DNA of 64,000 nt from Dichotomocladium elegans (lineage: Eukaryota > Mucoromycota > Mucoromycetes > Mucorales > Lichtheimiaceae). The first letter of the stretch is position 1; each line of letters starts with the position of its first letter. This document shows, in pieces, positions 36,965 to 49,373 of the stretch. The notes under the pieces are model-generated. The model saw only the letters and a program-made list of their open reading frames with translations. It did not search any database and was not told the origin of the DNA. The stretch is taken from the NCBI GenBank assembly GCA_025716815.1, contig JAIXMN010000006.1, forward strand, positions 496,001 through 560,000, read 5' to 3'. The position numbers and the translations under genes were made by a program.

Positions 36965-38230
36965 TGATGCCTTCCAATTGAGCGAAAAAAAAAAAAAAAG
37001 AAAAAGTTGCGTAAAATGAGTTTGGCAGCAGCGAGCTGCAAATTAAAGTACCGCTCTTTCTCGCAACCCATTCTTTTCTCAACAGACGCAGGATTGTTGC
37101 TGTCAGTTCTTGGAAATTGCTCCCTAGCGATGATATATCTGATAAAGGACTTGGGTATCAAGATCTTCGTATCCATAAATATGGATGCCTCTCCTGAAAA
37201 GACGCGCGCACTGTAATCATTGTCCATATCGTTTGCAACCCTGCCGCCGAGCAGGACGGGAGGGGGAAAACGAAGATAAACACGAGGGAGAGGGTTCCAT
37301 CGACGAGGGCGGATAAAGCGCCATCGGTAAGGTATCCCGGAAATGGGCCTCAAGTGAGTATATCCTCCACAGAGACTATCACGGTACGGATCGTTTACTT
37401 CTGGTTACATACATGTCGAGCTTATCCATTCAATAATCAGTTGCGGTCTCTTATCCGAAATCCAATCTTATTGTACCGGCTTGGCCATGAAAAACATTGT
37501 ATGGGTTCATTATGTATTATATGGTTATCAGGAAGATACGTGTTGTGTTGATGGGCGGACATCCATCATACATAGGGCATACAAGGGGAAGAAAGTCGAA
37601 TAATGACGTGTGCACGTCGCTGCTTACGGTCTGCCTGTATATGTGATAATGGCAGCCCGTGAGCAATCCATAAATTGGGAGTTTTGCTCGTCGTTGGTTT
37701 GTAGACTACGAATTATCGTTGTTTGCGAATTAGAAAAGTTATTTGTCCCACAATTTGGTAGCGTAATTCAGTGTTTTGTCGGTCCGGTGTCGGCGCCTGG
37801 ATGCTTTTCTGTTCAAAGAAGCTACATATTGAGCTGGCGCCGCTGCGTGTGAATCTATATGATACACATGTTCATTCCACTTGGCGTTGCTTAAGAAAAC
37901 CTTCAAGAGGGAAAATATGGCTCGGCATTCACATTGTATTCTCAATAATGTTTTCCCCGGAGATTACATCGTTAAATGTTGACCGACATAACAAATAGAA
38001 AGAAAATTTGTAAAAATGAAAAAGAAAAATTGGCGACTTTTTCAAGTGGCGCATTGTGTTTATATTTTTGCCTGAAACGAGACCGATTGTTTGTAAATGT
38101 GTGTGTGGCTAATTTTCCTTCGGCAACATTTACGAAGAAGTTCTGTATAGATGCGCATTTTCTACAATCTGGTATTTGCAGACAGATCCAAAAACAACGG
38201 GTCTCTCTTCTCCTCCCTTATTTTATTTAT
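36965..38230. other. Intergenic region, no gene seen
   Basis: About 1.27 kb between the divergent CCDC12 and subtilase genes. It is AT-rich toward the subtilase start. Short ORFs on both strands lack recognisable features. It should contain both promoters. Confidence 0.6.
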
Positions 38231-39770
38231 ATGAAAACCTCCACCGTTTTTACTGCCTTGGTTAGCTTTGCAATTGCCACTGGTGCGCTCGCCAACAGCA
38301 GTGCGACGCATGTAATCAAATTTAAGGACAATTACAGCAAAGGAATGGGTAGGTATATACCCTGCGTCCATATTTTATGCTCTAATTGTCTATCACAGCG
38401 CCTGCCTACCTTGTATCAAGACATCGCGAATATATGCGGGCCACATTGCGCGACCAAATGCAAGCAACGTATGTGAGCCGGAGAAGTAACAGCAGCGCCG
38501 ACAATCAAGGGGACGACGCAGATTTTGCATATGCAGCCAGCGCCATGGAGCAGCAGATATCACTTGATTCTATCAGCATCGACGAGAACTTTGTTGGAGT
38601 CCTGGGCGACTTCTCAAAGCACCCCGAGTTTCTAGAACTTCTTCATCAAGACAAAGTGGCTATTGAATATATTGAACCGAATTATGCTTACCGTTCAACG
38701 CTTCAAATCCCATATCTCAAAGAACGAACAAATATACAAACCGCACCGAGTCCTGACTGGGGACTCGCTCGAATTACCCAGCACGACCGCATAGATCTTA
38801 ATAGCTACCATTATAACGAAACAGCAGGGTAAACGCTTTTCAACTTGTGAAGCTTTTTTTTATTTGCTTATCGACGTGGCTATCCATCAGTGCCGGAATT
38901 GATGTCTTTATCATGGATTCGGGTGTCCACGTGGATCATAACGATTTTGAGGGCCGGGCTGTAGCTTCGGCTAATTTCGTGGAGCATGAGGATGCCAAGG
39001 ATCTCGGAGGACACGGTAAGCAATGGGATAACTAGCATGTCCTTTCCTAACAAATGGCCTTTTATTCAGGCACTCATGTCGCTGGAAAGGTTGCCGGAAA
39101 ACGCTATGGAGTTGCCAAAGGAGCGTCTATCCACTCAGTGAAGATACTCAATAAGACCGGTGATGGGACATTATCCAACCTCATCAAGGGTATTGCACAC
39201 GTTGTCAGTGTGGCCAAGCCAGGCAAAGCCATCATCAACCTTTCGTTGAGCGGTCCAGAGTCCCGATTTATCAACGAAGCCATCAGCAAGCTCGTGAATA
39301 CTTATAACATTCCGGTATTTGTGTCCGCTGGCAATTCGGCCATGGATGCCTGCTTCTATTCGCCCTCCTCGAACCCGGATGCTTTTGTAGTAGGCGCTAC
39401 TGATATATACGACCATGTCGCTCCTTATTCCAATACCGGCAGTTGCGTAAACATCTATGCGCCCGGGTCAAATATCTCGAGCTCGTGGATTGGCGGGTCT
39501 GATGAAGTCAAAAGTCTGGATGGTACAAGGTAATGTCTTGATTACACCTGGCCAGAGTGCAAAGAGGCCTTACAAGACGAAATTTTTGAATGTAGCATGG
39601 CCAATCCGCATGTAGCCGGTATTGCTGCAGTTCTCATGTCCCGCCAAACGTTTGCCACAGCCCGCGATGTATACAATGCTATCTCTGCCCTCGCCACAAG
39701 GAACGTTGTCGATTTTGGTTACATTGATGAATCCAATGCCAATCTTTTGGCGTATGTGGATTTCAGCTAG
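38231..39770 (+). CDS. Secreted subtilisin-like serine protease (proteinase K family)
   Basis: Exons 38231-38348, 38399-38828, 38891-39015, 39070-39529 and 39596-39770, 435 residues. A signal peptide (residues 1 to about 21, 'FTALVSFAIATGALA') is followed by an I9 inhibitor propeptide ('THVIKFKDNYSKGM' to 'VAIEYIEPNYAYRS'). The S8A catalytic domain starts near 'PSPDWGLARITQHD', with Asp about 192 ('FIMDSGVHVDHNDFEG'), His about 226 ('GHGTHVAG', rebuilt across an intron), Asn in 'VFVSAGNSA' and Ser about 378 ('GTSMANPHVAG', rebuilt across the last intron). It is probably an extracellular or vacuolar digestive protease. The only other S8 gene here is KEX2, 6 kb away, but it belongs to a different subfamily and shares no recent origin. 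Confidence 0.95.
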
Positions 39771-39962
39771 GAGAAAATAAAAATGCCAGTAGGGGGTGCT
39801 TGAACGCCTTGTGGTCCTTTTCTGTTCTGCTTTTCAACAGGAGCTGTTGAATTTCTGTGACTTGCTTTCCCAAAAGCCTTCCATCCTTTAATTTTTGAGG
39901 ACCTTCTGGGTGTTGGGGCACTGAGCTTTTGAGAGCGCGAGAGAGAGAGAAGAAAAAAAAAT

Positions 39963-42900
39963 ATGGCAGTAACCAAACGCAAGATGCGATCGCAGCCGAT
40001 CGCGGCCAAAAAAGTAATTAATTGACCCGATCCTCAGTTCATTGCGCTCACATATCTATAACAGGCCAAAACCACCGAGAAAAAAGCTCTTAAAGCCACC
40101 AAAGTCGAGGAAAGCGAACAAGAAGATTTTATTGACGACGACGAGGAAGATCTCATGGCAGCCGCTCAAAGCGGAAAATATGACAGCGACGAAGGAGCTG
40201 TTGATTGGGAGTCTCAATCGGACGAAGACGGTGACAGCGATCAAGAGGACGAGCCTATGGACGACAGCTCAAGCACGAAAAAGAAAACTGATTCTGCCAG
40301 TAAAGAGGACAATGACGATTTCGCAGCTGGAGAATTAGAGGGATTGAAAGAAACAGCCGAACTATACAAGTCCAATATTTTCAAACTTGAGGTGACTATA
40401 AGCTACGAGAAGAGGGAAATATCGGGAAGATGAGGTTACTGATTCTCTTTCTTTACAGATCGACGAACTTTTGAATGAAGTAGCTCCCAACTTTGATAAG
40501 CACAAGCACCTCTTGAACGCTCTTAAAATGATCAAAGATATCTTTACAAATGAACCTGATGGCAAAGAAGAACTTGTAAGACATTGTCGATAGGCAGTCC
40601 GGGCGTAAAGCTTCTGGTACTCAACGAATTCTATTATGCAGCTTGTCGATTATGTTAAGACCATGGCGAAGAGACACAAAATTACCGTTCCTATGTTGCA
40701 TGCCTCTCCTCCTCAGGATGCTAAATACAAGTTCCAGTTCCAAAAGCCTTCTTCGATAAATGTCGTTGGCGGTTATGCACTCAAAACGGTGACAAAATCG
40801 AAGAAACCTTTTAATGTCGACGTTGCTGTTGAGATGCCCTCGGTAAGGGATTTGAAAGTGATATATGCGTGTATATATCTAGAACTTGCGGGCTGACGGC
40901 AATGGTTGATTTAGGGCCTTTTTCAAGAGAAAGATCACACAAACAATCGCTATTTCTACAAACGTGCTTGCTATTTAGCGGCCCTCACACATGTCATTCA
41001 AAAGGCAAAGAAAGGATTTAAGCTGGAGTTTAGTACTTTCAATGGCGATGCCCACCGACCGATCCTGATCGTTAAATCGAGTGGAGGTAATATCTAGGAT
41101 AATATAGCGAATGTGGATACTGATGCTGATAAATCCTCAGACAAATCAGAGTTGGACTTCACCAAGACCAAATGTGTGATCCGCATCATCCCTGTAATTT
41201 CTGCAGACATATTCCCCAGTCATCGTCTTGCGCCAGCAAAGAACAACATCCGTCACGCTGATGCCGTTTCTGAGATTCATCGATCTACACCTCAATACAA
41301 TGCTTCTGTCTTGATGGATACTTCAGTAACCGCGAATCTCGCTTTCCTCTATCAGCACAGCAAATCATGTGAAGCCTTTAAGGATGCAGTGATCCTAGGT
41401 CGGACATGGCTTCACCAGCGCGGTCTGGAGGCAGGCCAGTCAGGATCTGGCTTTAGCACGTTCTTGTTTGCAATGATCATGGGCTATTTGCTCCAGGGTG
41501 GCCTTGCAAGCGGTGGAAGAAAGCTGTCGACAGCCCACAGCTCGTACCAGTTACTGAGAGGCACAATCGACTTTCTGGGTACGAATCCAAAGTGAGATAT
41601 TCATGATCACAGCACCCATATTTACAATACCTGGTTTTCTTTAGGCTCCCATAATTTTCAAAACGAACCGATCATGATTGGCACATCGAACCACCCAGAG
41701 GTACGTGAAAACAACAAATCATTGTGTCGAAAACGATGGCGTATATTAATGTAGAATACAGTTCGCAGCGGAACGCTTCAAAGAAAACTATGAAGTGGTG
41801 ATTGTCGATCCTACCGGTACGGTGAATATGGCAGCCCATATGACCAAGTCTTCCCTAGACCAGCTGCAATATGAAGCGAAGCTTGCTATGGCTTATTTTA
41901 ACGATCCCGTCGACCGCTTCGATGCCCTATTTTTGCAAAACGTGAACGACCCCAAATTGCGATTTGACAATATCGTTTCGATCTCTATTCCCGACACTAA
42001 AAGCGATCAATACGATGACCGTGCAGCGGCAGAATTTCCTATCTACTCGGACTTCTTTGCCCGCTCTCTGGGAAGTGTTCTCAAGCGAGGTCTTACTGAT
42101 CGCATCAGCCTTATTGCCGTACAGAAAGCCGGTGACTTCTCCTGGAATATCGCATCTGCTCCATCGTCTACCACGGAAGGTTCGATTACTATTGGTCTCG
42201 TTTTGGACCCAGACAACTCTCCTAGAGTCGTTGATCAAGGCCCGGATGCGCAAAACGCTGAGGCCTGCAAAGCGTTCCGCGAATTCTGGGGAGATAAATC
42301 CGAGCTACGCCGATTCAAAGATGGCAGCATTGTAGAGAGTGTTATCTGGAACGTTCCTGGTTATGAGGCACGAAGCCTGATCGTCCAAAAGATTGTCTTC
42401 CATCTTCTCGAGCGTCACTTCAGTATCTTACCCGAAACGATCCAGTATTGGGCTGGTCAACTCTACCCTTATCTTCATCTGTCAAAGTCTGTTCCGGCAA
42501 CCCTATTCGATCGTCAACTGGATGTTAATAGCTTCCATCCAGTCATGGCTGCGTACGCGGAACTTTCAAAGGCTCTCCGAGCAGCTGATGCTGAACTGCC
42601 TCTACTCATCAGCAATGTCTATCCCTGCGACGCGAGTCTTCGATACACATCAGCTGTTCTCCCTCGTGCGCGCAATTTCGACAACATCTCTAGTTTCCCG
42701 ACCTCGGCGCGATACGTTGATGTGATTAATGTGATTGTTCAACTTGAACGGTCGAGTAAATGGCCCGACGATATCGTTGCTTTGCAGAAAGTCAAGTTTG
42801 CCTTTTATTTGAAGCTTACCGAGATTCTACGAAAACAGCATGCCGAAGCAGTTGTGGTAGATGATGTTGCGAACTCGAATGAGTTTGCGTCGCCTGGCTA

Positions 42901-44271
42901 CATGGATGTTTACTACCAAGGCTTTATCTTCCGGTGCCATCTTCATGTGCCTCATGAGGAGACGGTCCTTAAAAGCATCATCAACAACAAGGCTGAGGCC
43001 GATGCCAAGAAGAAGGAGCGTGTCCAGGCTGCGTTGGACGACTACATGTACCGATTCCGTCATCAACAATTGCATACCTATCATATACAAGCTCTCAGCT
43101 TAAAATATCCTGCATTTTCGTCAACAGTGCGACTCGTGAAACGGTGGTTTGGTGCTCATCTTTTATCGGTGCTGGTGTCTGATGAGCTTATTGAACTAAT
43201 TTGTGCGCACGTTTTCCTAAATCCGCAACCGTGGGCGCCGGCCGTCAATGCGCTCACGGGTGCAACACGTGTGCTTGCGTTCCTCGCATCGTGGGAATGG
43301 CAAAAGACGCCGGTGATTGTTGATATTGAAGGTGAAATGACTGCGTCCGATCGGGACATTGCATATCATAATTTCACCTCGCTACGCCAGCGTAGCCCTC
43401 ACTTCAACCAAGGTGCCCTGTTTGTGGCGACCGCCAAGGATCTGGAGGGCACCCGGTGGTCAAAATCAACACCTAACAAAATCGCTGTGGTGCGTATGCA
43501 GATGCTTGCAAAGGCGTCCGTGAAGGCATTGGGTGATGCCATCGCAAGTGGTGCGGTGAAAGATATCAAGGTAATAATTGCTCTTAGCCGGCCCCCATCG
43601 CTTCCACTTTGTCGATGTCTGACGTTTGTTTGTTTGTTTGGCATTTTATTTATTAGCGTATCCTCATCACTCCCATGGAAGATTACCATGCCGTCATCCA
43701 CCTCAAGTCAAAACGTTGCACCCGCTATTTCGAGAATATCCATGCACAGCAAGCTATACTTGCAAAACCAAGCAAATCAGGCCTAGGCCCTGAGCGTTAT
43801 GCAGGCTTTGATCCAGTGGCAGAGTTCGTGGATGAAATAAGGGTAAATTGATTGTTATATTTGGTCGTAGATCATGTTGACTAATGTGTACGGATGGCTC
43901 TCCTAAAGACAATTTATGGTGATACTTTGTTGTTGTTCCATGACAAATATGGTGGTGACAAGATTGGGCTTGTGTGGGATCCATACACAACGGCTCCCAA
44001 ACAATGGCGGGTCGCCGTTGGATTAAATACGGTCCCTGCAGATATGAACGAGCATGGAGTGTTGGTAAGAACGAAGCGACGAGCCAAGCTTAATTAGCGC
44101 ATGGATAGTAGAACAATCAAATACTCATTGATTCCGCAACTCACTTGCTAGGTTCCTGCTGACGGCAAGAAGGAAATTTCCAAATTAGCAGCAGTCAATT
44201 TTGACGCCATCCTTTCCGAGATTGAACGGCTTGGCGCGGGCCTTATTGACTCTATTACTAAGCATGCCTAA
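39963..44271 (+). CDS. UTP22: UTP22 / NOL6 (Nrap), small-subunit processome protein
   Basis: Eleven exons: 39963-40013, 40065-40391, 40459-40575, 40642-40842, 40915-41086, 41141-41578, 41645-41700, 41762-43570, 43657-43842, 43909-44064 and 44152-44271, about 1210 residues (yeast Utp22 has 1237). It is a nucleolar component of the UTP-C/Rrp7 module of the 90S pre-ribosome, built from inactive nucleotidyltransferase-like Nrap domains. Features: an acidic N-terminal region (D/E/S-rich, 40100-40330), 'VNVVGGYALKT'-type strand, 'KRACYLAALTHVIQKAKKG', 'RRFKDGSIVESVIWN' and 'PRSLQ'-free C-terminal Nrap repeats ending 'AGFDPVAEFVDEIR' and 'VGLNTVPADMNEHGVL'. The exon 6 donor at 41579 and the exon 8 acceptor at 41761 were fixed by frame. 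The single 1.8-kb exon holds half the protein. Confidence 0.93.
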
Positions 44272-45435
44272 ACAAAGAGAGCCTATTCCGCATCAAAAAA
44301 AAAAATAATAATCAAATAATAAATCATTTCCTCACTGCATTGTATGATAGCTTGCATTTCCCAATCGACCGTCTATATCTGAGGCATCAAAATCATGCAT
44401 AACACAAAGTGGCGAAGAGTGAAATCTAAATAGAGACTGTGTCAGCGGCGACAATTCTATTCCTGCAACCACCGCGTGCGAAATCACACAATGTGAAGGA
44501 ATCTTTTGAGGAACACAAGAAATAATGCAATAACTCAGCCGGTATAGCACACAAGACCAAACCACATGAAATACCCCTTCCTTAGGTCCTTTTCTGCAAA
44601 ATCTACGAGAACCCATCATCCCAAAAAAAAAAACATGTTTGTCTCAACCCGTCATGATTCCCAGTACGAAAAACACTCTTATAATCTTCTTAATGAGCCT
44701 AACAGATATTATATCAGTCCAACAAGTAGCTTAGCATACAAAAAGCCCCAGTGCGCAATCATACGAGAAGGTGAATGCAGAATGTCCGTAGCACAGTTTA
44801 GCCCCAGATCTTCCAAAGTTACTCTTTTCCAAATCCGCGATAATATCCGTCTCCAAGAATTTGGAAAAAGCGTCTTGGTGCTTGATGCAGGAAGACGAAT
44901 CCCATCCATTGAAAAGGAACTTGGTCGCAATGAGAGGGCTTGAGTGTGGTCCGACGCTTCTCTCTATCCATGCCGCCATCTACACCACAATCCTCTTGGG
45001 ACTTCTGAATGTGTGTATCCTGAAGGGCTTAGTTTGTGCACGCCATGCCACACACCGCGGGATGTGAGAAAAGGATATTGTCCATGTTCCTTGTGGCACG
45101 AAGAGTACGTATATATAATATCGTTGTGTGGCGCCTCAAGATAGACTTTTCTCTCCCTCTGTGTGTGTGTGTGTGTGTATGTGTCTCTTCCTCTCTCTCT
45201 CTATCTCACTCTCTCTCGTTCTCGTTCTCGGTCTCTTGCTTCTTTTCCCTCTCCATGGAATTAAAATTCTCCAAAGATTTTCTGGACAGAGGTTGGTTCG
45301 ACTCCCTCATACTTGTGTATCTGACATTTTCATTGTACAAAACTTTAAATTGACTTCTCATCCCACCGCCCAGTAAATCTCGCAAAACTATCCTTCCAGA
45401 GTCTCGGCGTCGTATTTAAAGAGATCAGTAGACTG
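44272..45435. other. Intergenic region, no supported gene
   Basis: About 1.16 kb. ORFs of 80-125 codons occur on both strands (44566-44943 plus, 44731-44979 minus) but show no family features. A (GT)9 run lies at 45161-45178, followed by CT-rich sequence before the HET-like gene, a likely promoter-side pyrimidine tract. Confidence 0.5.
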
Positions 45436-46791
45436 ATGCGCAAATACCCCCAAGCACTTTTCAAGTTAATTCCAGAGGGAATTGCGGCCAAGCGACGACT
45501 GCGGCGTGATGAGGAACGGATAAAAAGAGCGTTGTATAAGAACAAGGATTTCTATCTCATCCGTGTCAGCAATGAAACGGGCGATGCCGACAAAGTAACG
45601 CTGAGATTAGTGTGTCCTGCGTCCGATCCTTCGATTGCAAGGGACATTGAGGAACAAGGAGGGTACTATTGCATATCACATCTATGGGGTCCTCCCGAAA
45701 AGTGGGAAGAATGGTGCGATAGCGGCGTTATTGATCGACAAGGCAATCCCATGTCAGTCAAAATCCGTCCCGAGAAACGCGCCAAGCTTCTCCGTCTCTT
45801 CAACACGTACAAGGGCTATTGGTGGCTCGATGTCTTTTGTGCGCGCCACGACACGCCACTTGATATTATGGGGGATATCTACCGACTCTCCAAAGCGACC
45901 TACGCCCTCATCGACTGTCCTGAAGGATCCTTATCACATCTGGGAAATGCCATCGACGTCTGGGACTTTATCGCAGCCCAAATGTACATTCAGATCAATG
46001 ATGTAGTTCACACCTACTTGAACAGGCTCCAAGACCTAACGTCGGACGTCGCAGCCGACGATGTGACCTGGGATGAAGTTGTAGGCGCTGTTTTCAAGTG
46101 GGGCTATACGTTGGGTCAAAATGTGGATCACTACATTGAAGCCGTTATTGCCATTTATTCCTGCAGCTGGTTCTCCCGTGTATGGACACTACAAGAAGCG
46201 CTACTTCCGAAACGACTCTACTTCATGTATGAATACGATGATTATGCTTTCTCTTACGTCAACTCGGATTTCTTCACAAGTATTATGGAGTTTGGAAGTG
46301 AAATAATCAGACGTGCCCAGGACGTCTCCAGCAAACAAATGAAGGATATCCCCAATTCTCCCTTCATCCAGGCACGACTAGCAAAACATTCAAAGAAGCT
46401 ATCTGGTAGAGGACTTGTCCTGGTGTACGGGTCAGTACACTCTGACGCGTTCCTCGATAGAGTCTTGCTTGGAGATGCTCTATTCCCTCTTCTGCTTCTC
46501 TACCTGTCGTTAGATAAGCGGACTTGCCTTGACCCCTGTGATTATGTCTATGGTGTCCTTGGCTATCTCGAGATCAGATTACCACGGATGTGCGATCCTG
46601 CCGAGGTGTGGCAAGCATTCCTCAGTCAGGTCAAGCTCCAACTCCCAAAAGGTGCGCCCTTACCGGTATCATTCGACTTGGCCAACGCAAAAGATATGGC
46701 ATCTGTCTATGCCAGTTTCCAGCCGAGAGAGCTTCTAAAGCTCACTGAGACATGGAAATATGTATCTGATTTCTTTCTGATCCCAGGATAG
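45436..46791 (+). CDS. HET-domain (heterokaryon-incompatibility-like) protein
   Basis: Intronless reading frame of 451 residues, unlike its intron-rich neighbours. Three blocks match the HET domain in order: 'YYCISHLWGPPEKWEEW' (about 77-93; family 'Y.ALSY.WG'), 'YWWLDVFCARHDTPLDIMG' and 'DIYRLSKATYALIDCP' (about 128-162; family 'lWiD.lCInQ.d..e...M..iY..A'), and 'CSWFSRVWTLQEALL' (about 240-254; family 'W..R.W..QE'). The long C-terminal part, with 'LDPCDYVYGVLGYL', resembles HET-associated sequence but has no separate known domain that I can name. In ascomycetes such proteins trigger cell death on fusion of unlike hyphae. In early-diverging fungi the role is not established, so function here is inference. 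An alternative would be a lineage-specific protein with a HET-derived fold. Confidence 0.72.
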   Translation: MRKYPQALFKLIPEGIAAKRRLRRDEERIKRALYKNKDFYLIRVSNETGDADKVTLRLVCPASDPSIARDIEEQGGYYCISHLWGPPEKWEEWCDSGVIDRQGNPMSVKIRPEKRAKLLRLFNTYKGYWWLDVFCARHDTPLDIMGDIYRLSKATYALIDCPEGSLSHLGNAIDVWDFIAAQMYIQINDVVHTYLNRLQDLTSDVAADDVTWDEVVGAVFKWGYTLGQNVDHYIEAVIAIYSCSWFSRVWTLQEALLPKRLYFMYEYDDYAFSYVNSDFFTSIMEFGSEIIRRAQDVSSKQMKDIPNSPFIQARLAKHSKKLSGRGLVLVYGSVHSDAFLDRVLLGDALFPLLLLYLSLDKRTCLDPCDYVYGVLGYLEIRLPRMCDPAEVWQAFLSQVKLQLPKGAPLPVSFDLANAKDMASVYASFQPRELLKLTETWKYVSDFFLIPG

Positions 46792-47072
46792 ATGGCATCG
46801 ATGTTCCACAATACCTTCCATTCTACAATTTCATGTGCTTGATAATAATAGAAAAAGGCAGGGATATACACATTCATTGTGAGATAAAATACATGGCACA
46901 GTGATCAAAACTGGTTGATGCACGTTACGTGCCCTGGTCACGGTGGGTTGACAGTTGCTCAACTGTCCAGCGTTGAGATGACGCCTCGCGTGTCCATATA
47001 GTACCTATTGGGTAAACCCACGCTGCTCGATAGGTTCTTAAAATTCATCTTTTAAAAACGTGGAATAGTTCT

Positions 47073-48739
47073 TTAATGCAAGTTTTTGCCGTTTCTTTTG
47101 TCCCAACCATCTTTGATCCTGGGTATAGCAGCAATAAGCTAAAAAAAAAAAAGGTCCTGCTCAGTTCTCTGCTGAAAACTTTCCCTTTCTTATAGAACTT
47201 ACGTCTTCTTTTGAGACGCCATCGCGAATGCTCGCCATGACTTTCTCGATTGTAGTAATGTAATTTGCCTCTGGTTTATCGTCCCGGAAGCGCATGAATC
47301 TCCAGGCAGACGGCAAGCCGAGCTCTTTCATTTCATGTACATCATAGTTGCATTCGATAATATGGCCGTCAAGTTGTGAAAAGCTGAGCTTTGAAAAGTT
47401 GTCTCGCCATTCCTTGTCGGTGATACCGAGGACATCATAGAAACGATAGCCGTCATTACCGTGCCAAGCATACAGCTCTATAATGGGCTTCGCCCTTCTG
47501 TCGCCGCGGCTATCCTCAGTTTTGAGGCGAACCCTGAAGTCCACTGAATTCTCATTTGCTGGCTTCCACTTGATACTATAAATGATCCCAGGTCAGCCGA
47601 TTGTGGGAATATCCATTGGATTTGCGACGACTTGCGTTTTCATAGATGTGCCTTTCATATATTTTTCATTAACAGCCGTGAATATCAGACCGTCGTTGCC
47701 GTGCCGCAGGTTTGGTATAATGTTGCTAAAGACGGTGTCGAGGCGATGTGTAAAGTACTGTTCCTTGAATTCTATCCTATAACACATGGGGTCAACATCG
47801 TATCCATTTGTTTTTCTTTGTTTTATACCTGAACGGTTGTCTACTTGAAATGGCTGGATTATTGGCAAGCATCTTCTGATATGGTTTGAGGACAATCTCT
47901 TTGAGGTACTAGATAAGCAAAAGCCGGAACACATGAGATTTTTTAGAGGAAGCAAGAATCGATTAGCCACATACACCCAGTCGCTTTGAAAAATCGCGAT
48001 CAACAAGACTCTTTCCGCCAGCGATTAAGCAGTCGAAAAGCAGGAAACGTAGAACTACCTATACCGAAAATATGTGTGAAAAAAAATGTTAAGAGTATAG
48101 GAGAAAAGCTCTGTTACTTCATTTGTTCCCGGCTGGACGTCGTTTACGAATTCGCCGTCGACAATGGTGTCCTCGATAAACCGATCGGGTTTGGCAGGGT
48201 TAGGAAACCAGACGTCGACAACAAAAAATTTGCTTTTACGATCGATCTATATATGATCAGTGTCATTTTTGCTTCTCCAAGTGTGCCATTAATGCTTTCG
48301 GCAGATCATCGTACCAGGAAGAGTTTTGGATGTCTGTTCTTATCGGTGGTGATGAAACCTAGACATCGTACGCCGTCCGATTTTTCAGCAACGTAAAAGC
48401 TATATATATAAACGAGGAACAGGTCAGAATAAAACGAGGGGACGAGGGGGATGTCCGTTCCCGCAAGACATGCGGGGGAAGGTTGTCATTTTTACTCTTC
48501 TGTACAAAGCTGCTCGAGACTCTCGGATGTAAAGCTAACAGGCTGGGCGCCTGGAAATCTGCAATGTTGAAAAGATCAGTGTATTTTGATCCAAGCGAAT
48601 TGGGATTTTGTCTTTTTACAATACGACACCTGTATTTTTTCATGTCCAAAAGCTTTGCCATTCTTTCCTTTAGATACTCAGTATCATAGACGGGAATGCC
48701 AGGAATGTCAGGGACAGTGAAACGGGATGGATCAATCAT
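47073..48739 (-). CDS. CEG1: mRNA guanylyltransferase (capping enzyme)
   Basis: Nine exons on the minus strand: 48739-48630, 48558-48496, 48399-48315, 48246-48118, 48058-47975, 47908-47829, 47776-47636, 47575-47203 and 47138-47073, 376 residues. It adds GMP to the 5' diphosphate end of nascent mRNA in the nucleus. The start 'VPDIPGIPVYDTEYLKERM' leads into 'FPGAQPVSFTSESLEQLC'. Motif I 'AEKSDGVRC' carries the GMP-linked Lys (about residue 64). Motif III is 'DGEFVNDV' to 'LLFDCLI', motif IIIa/IV 'HGNDGLIF', motif V 'IKWKPANENSVDFR'. The OB-fold region has 'ELYAWHGNDGYRFYD' and 'WRFMRFRDDKPEANY'. The intron between the DGLIF and IKWKP exons starts with GC (GCAAGT), the only donor that gives a consistent frame. 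Confidence 0.93.
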
Positions 48740-49373
48740 AGCAAAAGAAGAATGCTGTAATTGGGTTGATTTGTACGAGCAAGGATTGGATCACAGATGA
48801 TCGGATAAGGTGAAAACTAGAGGAAGACAGAAGATGTGTGTATTCGTGTGTTGTGTGGACGTGTGAGTGATACGTGTGCGTGTGTGCGTGTTGTGCGTTT
48901 GGGACAAGTGGTAGAAGAAGGGAATTCTTCTAAATCGGATGTGACCTCCCCCAAATTTCATGCTCGTTGCTGGTTTTCCCTTTTAGGGCATCGGGGGGAA
49001 GGGAAGCAAGAAAACGACTCCAAAGGTGATGAGTATGCCACAGAGCCGAGAAATCAGCCTCCATCTATGAGAGTAACAAGAGGTGTTCCTTGGGAATGGG
49101 GATTATATGGCTTGAACGGCCGGGAAACAAAAAGAATGGTCCCAAATGCGTAATGGCCCCATGATGATCAACAAACCCGTTCCAGCCAGAAGAGGCATGT
49201 CGCTCGCCCATTTTCCCAAAATAAAAACATCATATAAGGTGGCAAGAATTCGTTTTTTTTTCCTTTTCTGCATCTTTTCATAATGAGTGGGAGAGAAGGG
49301 TCGATGAAAAAGAAAGAAAAAAGAAGGTACAGACATGAACAGCAATATGAAAAAGAAAGAGAGAGGTATTTTT
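48740..49373. other. Intergenic spacer, no gene seen
   Basis: Between the capping-enzyme start and the 3' end of the second C2H2 gene. It has a GT/TG-rich stretch at 48836-48900 and purine-rich sequence at 49300-49370. No ORF has recognisable features. Confidence 0.6.

Noticed and set aside
44566..44979. ORFs on both strands between UTP22 and the HET gene
   Set aside because: Mutually overlapping, no motifs, no consistent splice structure.
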